From the NCBI RefSeq assembly GCF_027596085.1, contig NC_072458.1:16529250-16593249 (forward strand): DNA of 64,000 bases. Reading direction: 5' to 3'. Positions 41,301 to 51,800 of the stretch are shown here, in pieces. The notes beneath the pieces were generated by a model. The model was not told the origin of the DNA and searched no databases. It saw only the letters and a program-made list of their open reading frames with translations. How positions within the stretch are numbered: the stretch's first letter is position 1; each line of letters opens with the position of its first letter. The position numbers were made by a program, and so were the translations under genes. The stretch comes from Anoplopoma fimbria. Its lineage: Eukaryota > Chordata > Actinopteri > Perciformes > Anoplopomatidae.

Positions 41301-44300
41301 TGAATATTTTATCAAGCATATTTCTAAATATAACCATTGATTCCATCTAACAGCATCTAGAGGCATGGGAAAAATTGTCCAGAGGCCAAACTTACTTGCC
41401 GGCCCTTGCCCTACACAGATATAGTAGTTTTCATGATAATCTTCTACACAGTAGGTCCATACTACACAATGGATGTGCTAGTCGTGAACAGGGATTGTAA
41501 TACCACAAATAATGTACAAGCCATTGGAAGTTAAGGTCAGTTAATAGTGTAGGCAGTGAGCTAGTTAGCTGTAAATGTGAATGTTTGAAGCTTATAAGTA
41601 AGAGCAGATAAACATACTTATGAATCCATTCCTCGCACTGATCCTGTATTTTTGGCTTTCAAGAGGATAAAAAAAATTAACCCACCATCTAAACTCTTGA
41701 GAAACAGTGTATCGCTTGGTGTACAGCTCCATGCACTCTACTTCCATATGCAAATCCAAAGCTTGACAGACGGACCTCTGCACCTACATATGTTTGCTGA
41801 GCTATAATTGGATAATTTATATTTGGGGGAGGGGGTTAGATAATTGTCAATTGTGATTCATAAGTAAAAAAAAACTGTCAATTATCTATCTATGATTCCA
41901 TGTTTTCTTGTCATGACCTCAGGCGGTGTACGTCACAGCCATCCTGCCGTACATAGTGTTGGCCATCTTCCTGATCCGAGGACTGACTCTTAAAGGCTCC
42001 CTGAGTGGATTAAAGTTCCTCTTCATACCAGACGTATGTCTCAAATCTTGATTAAAAAGTTAGATCTCATAGCTCGGAGCAACATCACAACGTATACCTC
42101 GCTCTTGCAGGTGGAGGAGTTGATTAAACCAACAACTTGGCTGGACGCAGGTGCCCAGGTCTTCTATGCCTTTGGTTTGGGGTGGGGAGGCCTCATCTCC
42201 TTCTCAAGCTACAACCCTGTTCAGTAAGAGCAATTTAAAGGTCATGTGATGGTTCTTAATTTGCAGTTCAAGTCTCACTTTGCTCACTTTGATTGAAAAG
42301 AGATAATGGCCATTCTCAGACCCAAAGTCAACGAGCGTCTTTGTTTTTTTCCTTATTTCTTTTTCCAAGCAACAACTGCATACAAGATGCTGTGATCTTA
42401 TCAGTCATAACTGGCCTCACTTCAATCTATGCTGCCACAGTCACATACTCCATCATTGGCTTCAGGGCTACAGAGAAATATGACAACTGTATCAGTGAGT
42501 GAGTATTCACAGGATGTTGATTTCAATGTTTTGGGGATTGTGTAGTCCTGCAAGTTCTGCTTTACGTATAAAGGTCTGAAAAAGTTAAGTTTACTTTTTA
42601 TTTTTCAGTTATAATAAATTGCCAAACACAAAAAAATTCTGATTGTCCATCAAACTCTTCACTCACATGCCCATATGTAAGAGTTCAATTTCTCTTGGGA
42701 TGTTTTTCGGCTCGGTTTGTTAGTCCGTCTGTTTGTAATAAGTTGGGATTTGGCTATAAATGCATTGTATAATTTTTAGGACCTAATGATTTTAATAAGT
42801 ATGTGCTCATAATGGGAAGCTGTTTCATCAAAACATGTATCCGCTGACTAACACACTTCTCGTTCCAAATGTGATTCTGTTGGGTAAGTTTTTTGGACCC
42901 GTACAAATGAATTTCACTGTTAGCCCAATATGTAAAATTTGTTTCAAATGTGGCGCTTTTCCACGGGGCTTGGTGGTAACCACTGTATCAGAGTATCATC
43001 AATTAGCTAGCCAGTGGGACATAAATGGAAGGGCTCCAGCTAGTCACACTAGAAAGTTGCCACTTTATTGTGAGTATGGACAGAAGGAATGATTACAGCA
43101 ACCAGTTAGCTAACTCTTTCAACGTACATATGGGCATGTGAGTATTGTATTAACACAGACTTGAAAAAGTCTTGAGTTAATTCCTTCATGTAAATTCCAG
43201 TAAAATAATGTATAGTTACTAATCTCTGACATATTTTCTATCTAGTAACATCATGACATTATTAAATACATTTGACCTTCCTGAAGACAACATCACTACA
43301 AGTAACTACGAGGCAGCCCTCAATCATCTCAACAGCTCCTATCCTGATACTGTTCTTGGATTGGACATCAAAACCTGTGACATACAGACACTTCTCAGTG
43401 AGGTGACTATATCGATGAATATCTAGCAGAATACCGTGTTATTCACTTTTTTACTCTTAAATGCTTTTTTACTAACTTGTGTTTGTGCAGGGAGTGGAAG
43501 GAACAGGTCTGGCCTTCATTGTGTTCACAGAGGCAATCACCAAGATGCCTGGTTCTCCAGTCTGGTCTGTTCTCTTCTTCGTCATGCTTTTCTGCTTGGG
43601 ACTCTCAACCCTGTTTGGCAACATTGAGGGAGTGGTGGTCCCACTGAAAGATCTGAATGTATTTCCTAAGAAATGGCCCCATGAATTACTCACTGGTAAT
43701 TTGGTTTTATTAATCAACTCATCAGTTCGACAGTTTTTCATCCCCCAGTGAAACTTCCTGATGTTTGTTACTGGCTTATGTTTTAAAACAATTAACCTTA
43801 TTTTTGTGCATGTGTTTTTCAGGAGTAACATGTGCTGTCGCCTTCATCATATGTCTCCTGTTTACGCAGCATTCAGGGATTTATTGGGTAACTCTCTTTG
43901 ACAATTTTGCTGGATCAGTTCCACTTCTGACCATTGGATTGTTTGAGATGATAGCTGTTGTATACATCTACGGCATAGACAGGTAAGTGCTTATTCAGAC
44001 AACAACACATTGTCCGTGTGTCCATGGATGACGTTGTGACACATTTCAAAACTTTTCAAAACCAATCAAAACCCTCTTGTGTTGCAGGTTCAACGAGGAT
44101 GTGGAGTTCATGGTCGGACATAAGCCCTCCATCTTTTGGCAGGTTACATGGAGGTTCATTAGTCCTCTGATCATTCTGGTGATTTTAGTTTTCTACCTGG
44201 TGACACAAGTCCAAGAAGAGCTCACCTACTTAGTCTGGGATCCAAACTCTGTAAGCACATATGCTCTGTTATTAACTATTATATCATCCTAAGTATCCCT

Positions 44301-44657
44301 TCTATGTGTTGCCTTATCTCTAATATTTCCTTACTGCAAAATACACAAATTATATGGTACGTTAAACATTTTCAGGAAAATGTTTTTCCTCTGTGGTACA
44401 GCATATAATCAACAACTCATCAGTCCATAAACATACTGCGATGCTAGGACAGCCATTGCATAGCCAATGCACTTATCATACTGTTTTCTGGTCTACAGGA
44501 GGAGTTCCCATCTCTGGCATCAGTACCGTACCCCTCATGGATCAACGTGATCATCTTTCTTCTGGCGGGCATCCCAAGTCTGGCAGTGCCTGTGTATGCA
44601 TTATGTAGGCTGTTTTTTATGTGTTGCAAGAAAACCATAGCGTCAAAAAAGTCCTAA
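38342..44657 (+). CDS. slc6a19: SLC6A19-like transporter copy 3, altered Na1 site
   Basis: Third tandem SLC6A19-family gene. Exons: 38342-38540, 40353-40493, 40569-40706, 40796-40977, 41923-42033, 42111-42223, 42370-42498, 43246-43402, 43491-43695, 43823-43982, 44088-44250, 44499-44657. They total 1857 nt, 618 aa, with all GT-AG introns in family phases. Start [10 protein letters not shown] was chosen by homology; an in-frame ATG at 38258 would add 28 residues. TM1 GLGNVWRFP is kept, with Met49 before it. TM6 reads [10 protein letters not shown]: Ala277, Gly279 and Trp282 instead of Ser, Ser and Phe. TM7 has Thr309 (ITGLTS) instead of the Na1 ligand Asn. Extracellular loop 2 has YYFYRV for YFWYRE and TM4 starts HWPI for QWWM. 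The tail is short (ends ASKKS). Nothing breaks the frame, so it is probably functional, but its substrate and ion coupling may differ from B0AT1. Confidence 0.94.
39930..40260. repeat. Possible dispersed repeat in copy 3 intron 1
   Basis: The words AAGTGATTTTGTTGCCTAAA and CCTAACTTCCGC, preceded by TCACATGTTAATGATG, resemble a repeat frequent in fish introns. Neither end nor family could be established. Confidence 0.3.
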
Positions 44658-46014
44658 ACTGTTTGAATATCCTACGTTCCAGAATACAACAGAATGCAAG
44701 AGTCTTTAAGTACAATACTGATGGTTTATTGATGCACTTCAGTAAAGAACTCATATTTCTGCGCATGTTTTGTGTGTTTTGTGTAAATGTGTGAATGCAA
44801 TGGCATAAGCTCTTTGACGTCAGTCTTTTTGTTATCTCCATACAGTATAAATGATTAAACAAGCAGAGGATGTAGAGCAACACATTTGCCAAGAGAGGGA
44901 GACATCACACAGCAATGTTTTAAAGGCTGTAACTGTTAAGATTATTAACTGACCACTATAACTAGAATAATAATAAATCCCTTATTCAAGCACTCAGCTA
45001 TAGTTTGTTCAATCAAACTGATGTAAGATTGTAGATTAATATTATATCGGAAATATATTATAAGGTGCCATTGAATGATGTCTGTAATCTGTAGTTTTAT
45101 TACATGTACTAAATGACATAATAACTAACAATAAGTAACTTGATTTTCTAATAATAATTACACAAGTTTTATTGATGTAAGTCCAAGGGGGGATTAACTT
45201 TGCCTCGTGCTCAATGAATGCCCTGATGCCCTGATCATCTCCCAGACTAGTATCCTTCAAGTATTCACAAAACATATACCTCTCCATGTGCTGATCTCTC
45301 ATATTATGACTGAATCCTTTTGAAAGCTCATTGTGTGACCTAAATGCTCAATGGTTCCATCAGTCAATACATACACTCTGGGGTGGTTTCAGAAGAGGGA
45401 GATATAATGAATTTAGCCATGGCATCTTCATGTAATAAAAAAAATACAACAAAATATTTGGGATGTTCTACCCAAAGGGTGTTCTTATGATCAAAACAAT
45501 GCACAAAACGCTAGGACAAAATACATTTTTACTCTGAAAGAAATCATCAGGCTCATGATCTTAATAAAGTCTATAAGCATGTTTCAACAACATGTCTTCA
45601 TTGGAATCTAATGTCTTCATTACCATAGTCTGATAGAGATGTTGATTGTTAAACTCTTCCTCTCAGGGCAAAATGTGTATAGTTTTCTCTTGACCTGTAT
45701 CATGGTTGATGGATTAAACATATTGATTTGGGAATGCACAACATGAATGCACAAAACTAAAATAACAAAGGTCTAAAACTAGTGTTCAACACAAAGACCC
45801 ACCTCAAGGTAGGGCCTCAAGATTAGATAATGAGGCAGGACCCTCCTTAAGGCCCTTATCAAATCAGGTCTTGTGTTTTAGTGCAGAATCCCAAACAAAG
45901 CAGAAAATAAATTATCACAACCAGTCGAAACACGACTGCTTTGGTGGCATCTGGAGTTCTGGGATCCTGGGCCATTTGCCCACTTTGGCCAGTTGGTTAT
46001 CCAGTCTTGGTTTC
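44658..46014. other. Downstream flank of copy 3
   Basis: AT-rich sequence with AATAAA at 44972-44977. A segment near 44790-44920 is similar to the sequence at 53180-53305 downstream of copy 4, suggesting that the duplicated unit included 3' flank. No exon is recognised between 44921 and 46014. Confidence 0.55.
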
Positions 46015-46639
46015 ATAAATCCAGGGACGTGGATGCAGGCAGGTGCACAGGTTTTCTTCCCCTTTGATGTCCCATTGCTTTACATGCATTTGTGTTTTCA
46101 AGACTGGACTACTGTAACTCCCTCCTCTCTGACATTAACCACAAATCACTCTCTCGCCTCCAACTGGTTCAGAACTCGGCAGCTAGGCTTCTTACTGGTT
46201 GTAACAGACGACATCACATCACCCCAATCCTGGCTTCTCTTCACTGGCTCCCTGTTCGTTTTAGAATTGATTTTAAGGTTTTGCTGATCACTTTTAAAGC
46301 ACGTCTGGGTCTGGCCCCGACATACATAGGAGAAATGTTGACCCCGTATGAGCCAGCTCGCAGCCTTAGATCCTCAGGTGGGGCCCTTCTGGTTGTTCCA
46401 AAGTCAAAACTGAAAACCAAAGGCGACCGTGCTTTTGCCATAAGGGCCCCTCGGCTTTGGAATGACCTGCCGGAGGAGATAAGGCTTGCAGAATCAGTAA
46501 TCTCTTATAAAACACATTTTTATAGATTGGCTTTTATGTGATGTCGTCATTTTATTGGTTCATTTTCATTTGGTCTTGGTATTTTATCTTATATTTGTTT
46601 ACTATATTTTACCATTATCACTTGCTTTTATTTATTTCA

Positions 46640-46745
46640 TTATTTTATTTATTTTATTTATTTTATTTATTTTATTTATTTTATTTATTTTATTTATTTT
46701 ATTTATTTTATTTATTTTATTTTATTTTTTATTTTATTATTTTAT
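46640..46745. repeat. (TTTAT)n microsatellite
   Basis: Pentanucleotide TTTAT/ATTTT repeat of about 100 bases within the LINE 3' region. The reading frames across it (FYLFYLF runs) are artefacts of the repeat. Confidence 0.95.
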
Positions 46746-46869
46746 TAATTTTATTTGTTTATTTGATTGTCACTTGTTATTTCATTTTGTTTCTGCACTG
46801 TCTTGCTGGCTGGTCTGTCAAAGCACTTTGTAAACCTTGTTTTTAAAAGGTGCTACGTATATAAATAAA

Positions 46870-46914
<45 letters not shown>
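46870..46914. repeat. (TTA)n microsatellite
   Basis: About 45 bases of TTA trinucleotide directly after AATAAAG. This is the typical terminal microsatellite of an L2-type LINE. Confidence 0.95.
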
Positions 46915-47289
46915 TCCCCAGTTGCAAATCTATTAAGTGAGTAACGTCCAGCTGCTTCTCTGCTCAACACTTCTTACTGTGCTTTGTAATATTCTTGGAG
47001 CAACAACTGTTATTAGGACTCCATTAATAATGTCATCAGCAATGCCTGTATCTCAACTTGCAGTGGTTATCTGCATCATTATCAGCCTCAGGGCCACACA
47101 ACAATATGACCATTGGGAGAGTCTCAGACTGGGCGAAGGGTTGAGTTTTTCCTGGAGCAGTCCGTTCAAAACCAGGGTCTTCTTGCTGTGAGGGAACATT
47201 GTTATCTACCTTGCCACTAAACAGTGGCAGCATTTTTATAATGTACTGTTACAGTGAATGACCAAATGGTAGTATAAACAACATAAATG

Positions 47290-47365
47290 CAGAGTGTGCA
47301 TTGGCTTATCTGTGAATTGTACCAGATAAAGTAAAAGATCATAAACTTGTTTCAGAATTGCCAAG
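47290..47365 (+). promoter_or_regulatory. Putative proximal promoter block of copy 4 (shared with copy 3)
   Basis: GAGTGTGCA, then CAGATAAAGTAAAAGATCAT, AAACTT and CCAAGTGCC repeat in the same order and spacing as upstream of copy 3 (38190-38262). The AGATCA half-site fits a nuclear receptor of the HNF4 kind. Similarity is seen directly; the regulatory role is inferred. Confidence 0.35.
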
Positions 47366-47435
47366 TGCCGACACTAAGAGCTCACTTTGACTTCCACGGA
47401 CGACGGCGTAACTTCTCAGCTTCAATAGAGCGACC

Positions 47436-50400
47436 ATGAGACTGGTCTTTCCTAACCCAGGACTGGATGACAGGATCCCTTCTCATGAGGATCTGGACCG
47501 GATGGAGAAGGAGGAGGCCGGGGACAGGCCCAAGTGGGACAACAAAGCCCAGTACATCCTAACCTGTGTGGGCTTCTGCATTGGGATCGGCAATGTGTGG
47601 CGATTCCCTTACTTGTGTCAAACTCACGGAGGAGGTAAGCTCAGATCAAAAAGAGAAGGGAATCCCATGATTATGGACTGTCAATTCTTGAATGATTGTT
47701 TTACAAATGATAGTGTGGTTAAGGTACTAATGAAAAGCCTGTTTTGGTTATTTTTCCTACCTTTTAAAATATAATTTTCCTTGAGGGACTTATTGTACCT
47801 ATGCAAGAGTACTATAGCGCACAGTTTAGCAATCTGTTAGCACACATTTTAGTATTTTCTTTAACAAAATGTACAGATCAGTACCCAGTGCAAGTTTAGG
47901 ACATATTTTGTTTATGGAAAAATGTTTTGTACTTTGAGGCCCAGCACAGTTGTCGGATGCACAGGCAAATGACCAACCCAACTCCACCTGCAAGCTATCT
48001 GAAGGAAGAAACATAGCAGAGTAGGAAAGGCAGGCAGGATGAGTGAGTGAGGTTGTCACAAGGGTTATAAATATTAGTATGCACAGTATGCATCGTTCCC
48101 AGGCAGGGCCCTGTTGGACTGTATTACAGCCCAGACGTAACTTATATATCCAACATCCAAGATTTATGGGAGCTTAAGCATTTTCATATTTAGGATGGTG
48201 AAAATTACTATTACTGTCATAAATACAATAATATCCATATTTTTTAATTGTACTTCTGATCATACTTTTTCAGGTGCCTTTTTGATTCCCTACATGATCC
48301 TGCTGGTGCTGGAAGGAATGCCTCTCCTGCTGTTGGAGTTTGCCATTGGCCAGCGTCTCAGGAAAGGCAGTGTGGGAGTATGGCGAGCCATCAACCCTTA
48401 TCTGACTGGTATTGGTAAGTAAAATAGGCTCTGGAACCGATTTTTCAATAATAATAATAATAATAATTAAGCCTTTATTAGTCCCACAATGGGGAAATTA
48501 CAATTCTCTGCATTTGACCCATCCCGGAGGAGCAGTGGGCTGCTAAGAAGCGCCCGGGGAGCAACAGCAAAGCAGAGGCAACATAATAACTTCAGAATAT
48601 GATTTTGCCTTAATCAGGTATAGCTTCCATGCTGGTTTCCTTATTGGTTGGACTTTACTACAACACCTTAATAGCCTGGATCCTTTGGTATCTCTTCAAT
48701 TCCTTTCAAGACCCACTGCCTTGGACCCAGTGTCCTCTCAATGACAATGGGACAGGTATTTCAATATACACACAGAGATACTCATAAAGCACCCAAACTC
48801 TACTAGTATGCATACGTAGACTTGTACACTTGCAGATGACTGTTTCTTGCCCCTTCAGGATTTGTACCAGAGTGTCAAAGGAGCTCCACTGTGGATTACT
48901 ATTTTTACAGAGTGACTCTGAATAGTTCGACCTCTATAGCTGACTCTGGGGGAATCCACTGGCCCGTAGTACTCTGCCTGCTAGCAGCCTGGACTGTCAT
49001 GTGTGTCTGCTACATACGGGGGATCGGCACTTCAGGCAAGGTTTGTCAAACTTTCACAAAAACATGAGGCTTTCTGGAATCATCCCTGTTCAAATAATTG
49101 AATGTTTTTCTTTTCTTGTCATGACTTCAGGCGGTGTACGTCACAGCCATCCTGCCGTACATAGTGCTGGCTATCTTCCTGATCCGAGGACTGACTCTTA
49201 AAGGCTCCCTGAGTGGGATAAAGTTCCTCTTCACACCAGATGTATGTGTCTAATCGCTATAATACAAAAAACGTCAATTATATATCTAACAATGCCACGT
49301 CACAATCCATGCTTCACTCTTGCAGGTTGAGGAGTTGATCAACCCAAAAACTTGGCTGGATGCAGGTGCCCAGGTCTTTTATGCCTTTAGCTTGGCTTGG
49401 GGAGGCCTCATCTCCTTCTCAAGCTACAACCCTGTTCAGTAAGAGACATTTAAAGAAGCCCTGTCACTACATAGTAGCCATTCTCAAACATGTTTGTTCT
49501 GAATCTTTTGCTTTTTCTCCCTGTTTCCCAAGCAACAACTGTGTGCAAGATGCTGTGATCCTGACTGCAATAACTGGCTTCACCTCAATCTATGCAGCCA
49601 CAGTCACCTACTCCATCATTGGCTTCAGAGCCACAGAGAAATATGACAACTGTATCAGTGAGTGAGTAGTCGTAGAATGTGGATTTCAATGTTTTTGGAA
49701 TAGAGTGGTTTTGCAAGTTTTGCTTTTACTAATAAGGTTTGGAAAAAGAGGGGCCTTTCCATTTTTTTTATTCATTTTTTTCCCATTTTTCCATTTTAAT
49801 ACATCACTTATGTGTTTATATGCAAATAGGACATGTTATTGGTTGTAGGTATTTACCAAAGTAATAGTATTTTAGCCACGCTAGCAAGGCGACTAGAGGG
49901 ATGGCAATGTTGGTTGTTTTATAATTTTGGTCCGAGCTGAAATATCTCAGAAACTATGGAATATCATTCAATTTAGAACAGATATTCACGGCCCACAAAG
50001 GGTGATTTCAAAAGACCTTTGTGATCACCTGTCTTTTCTACTAGCACCACTAACAGGTTGACACTTTGTCTTCAGTGAAATGTCTTGACAACTATCAGAT
50101 GGATTTGTGTGACATTTGGGACATGGTGATTTATGTTCTCCACAGGGTAATTGCATGGACTTGTTGTGTTGTGTATACATGGCTAGCATGGCTGTAGACT
50201 CAGATAACAATGAGGAAAATCTGTACTAAAACACTACTACTACTGAAGCTTCATGAGCTACATTTAATGCATTTGTCATTGTACGTATGTGAAAAATCTG
50301 AATTCCAGTAATCCAGAGTTACTAACCTATGATATATGTTATCCCTAGTAACATCATGACATTATTAAATGCATTTGACCTTCCTGAAGACAACATTACT

Positions 50401-51800
50401 TCAAGTAACTACGAGGCAGCCCTTAAAAATCTCAACAGCTCCTATCCTGATACTGTTCTTGGATTGGACATCAAAGCCTGTGACATGCAGACACTTCTCA
50501 GTGAGGTGACTATATCGATGAATATCTAGCAGAATACCGTGTTATTAACTTTTTTTACTATTAAATACTTTTTTACTAACTTGTGTTTGTGCAGGGAGTG
50601 GAGGGAACAGGTCTGGCCTTCATTGTGTTCACAGAGGCAATCACCAAGATGCCTGGTTCTCCAGTCTGGTCTGTTCTCTTCTTCGTCATGCTTCTCTGTT
50701 TGGGAATCTCAACCCTGTTTGGCAACATTGAGGGAGTGGTGGTCCCACTGAAAGATCTGAAATTGTTACCTCAAAAATGGCCCCAAGAAGCAGTGACTGG
50801 TATTTTGTTTTGTAGTTATATCAATCTAAAAATTGGCTTTGCAAACTTGGATTAATTGAATGTCTGATTCCTGTTTTAACACAATTAACCTTATTTTTGT
50901 GCATGTGTTTTTCAGGAGTAACATGTGCTGTCGCCTTCATCATCTGTCTCTTGTTTGCGCAGCATTCAGGGATTTATTGGGTAACTCTCTTTGATAACTT
51001 TGCTGGATCAGTTCCACTTCTGACCATTGGATTGTTTGAGATGATAGCTGTTGTATACATCTACGGCATAGACAGGTAAGTGTTTACTCAGACTATTATA
51101 GCAACACATTGTTTGTCTGTGTTTTCGTTATCATTTTTTCTTGATATTTGCAGCAAAATAACCATACAGCATTAGCAGCATCATGCTGTGCCTGTTATTG
51201 AGCAAGTCTTTATGGAAATGGCTGACCTGTTTAAACCCTGTGTAACAAGGATGACTTCCACTTCACATTTCAAAACTAATCAAAAACTTATTGTGTTGCA
51301 GGTTCAATGAGGACTTGGAGTTCATGGTCGGGTATAAGCCATCCATCTTTTGGCAGGTTACATGGAGGTTCATTAGCCCTCTAATCGTTCTGGTTATTTT
51401 AATTTTTTACATGGTGACACAAACCCAAGAAAAGCTCACCTACTCAGTCTGGGATCCACAATCTGTAAGTACGCAAGCTCCAAGAATAATCTGTTTTTAT
51501 TCATATTTGGGTGTATATTCTGATTTCAGCAACAGCATCCATCCTTTTGTTGCCCTTTTTTTTTTTTAAATGAGGCATCATTGCAATCATTTTTATGGTA
51601 AATGTTGTTGATAGTAAAGCATAAAGTGTTAACAAATTATATTTTTTGGCGGTTTACAGGAGAACTTCCCATCTCTGGCATCAGTGCCGTACCCTTCATG
51701 GATCAATGCGGTTGTCTTTCTTTTGGCGGGTGTCCCCAGTCTGGCAGTCCCTGTGTATGCATTATGTAGGTTGGCCTTTGTTTACTGCAAAAAAAAATAA
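47436..51800 (+). CDS. slc6a19: SLC6A19-like transporter copy 4, altered Na1 site
   Basis: Fourth tandem gene and closest sister of copy 3. Exons: 47436-47634, 48274-48414, 48618-48755, 48859-49040, 49131-49241, 49326-49438, 49533-49661, 50349-50505, 50595-50799, 50916-51075, 51302-51464, 51660-51800. They total 1839 nt, 612 aa, with GT-AG introns. TM1 reads [15 protein letters not shown]6 [10 protein letters not shown] has Ala277 and Trp282 but keeps Ser279. TM7 has Thr309 (ITGFTS) in place of the Na1 Asn. TM4 starts HWPV. Exon 3 differs from copy 3 at only two of 138 bases, and intron 8 is nearly the same in both, yet exon 1 is clearly different. The tail is the shortest of the four (ends YCKKK): the frame runs into a nine-A tract and a TAA that overlaps an AATAAA. 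Intact frame suggests a working gene. Confidence 0.94.
48440..48590 (-). mobile_element. Retroposon 3' end, minus strand, in copy 4 intron 2
   Basis: A terminal (AAT)n tract at about 48450-48470 is followed by TTTATTAGTCCCACAATGGG, then CTCTGCATTTGACCCATCC and GCAGTGGGCTGC. Read on the minus strand this is the 3' end of a LINE or SINE family widely seen in fish, with the microsatellite as its tail. Truncated, no coding part. Confidence 0.65.
49870..50205. repeat. Dispersed fish repeat fragment (TTAGCATG type)
   Basis: In copy 4 intron 7. It holds AGTGAAATGTCTTGACAACT, GATGGATTTGTGTGACATTT and a CTAGCATGGCTGTAGACTC end, the order found in the repeat type also present in copy 2 introns. Diverged and partial. 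Confidence 0.5.

Larger units (their letters stand above)
46080..46914 (+). mobile_element. L2-type LINE, 3' end of ORF2 plus tail
   Basis: Positions 46092-46541 read without a stop as the carboxy end of a fish L2-like LINE polyprotein. Signatures are LDYCNSLLSDI, RLQLVQNSAARLLTG, TPILASLHWLPV and APRLWNDLPEEIR. It is followed by an AT-rich 3' part with a (TTTAT)n stretch and a terminal (TTA)n tail ending near 46914. Only the last part of the element is present, as is usual for 5'-truncated insertions. It sits inside the slc6a19 pseudogene relic. Confidence 0.9.
46015..47121 (+). pseudogene. slc6a19-like pseudogene relic (exons 6 and 7)
   Basis: Two decayed exons survive. At about 46015-46066 the sequence AATCCAGGGACGTGGATGCA followed by GGTGCACAGGTTTTCT matches the exon 6 segment coding [13 protein letters not shown]; a 4-base deletion and a small insertion break the frame. 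At about 47001-47121, CAACAACTG, then CTCCATTAATAATG, then CTCAGGGCCACA and ACAATATGAC follow exon 7 in order, including the CAAC start after an AG, but with lost bases. An L2-type LINE fills the former intron between them. No matching exons 1-5 or 8-12 were found nearby. The ATTAATAAT word suggests the parent had the Asn-type Na1 residue, like copies 1 and 2. It implies at least five slc6a19-like genes once stood here. Confidence 0.75.
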
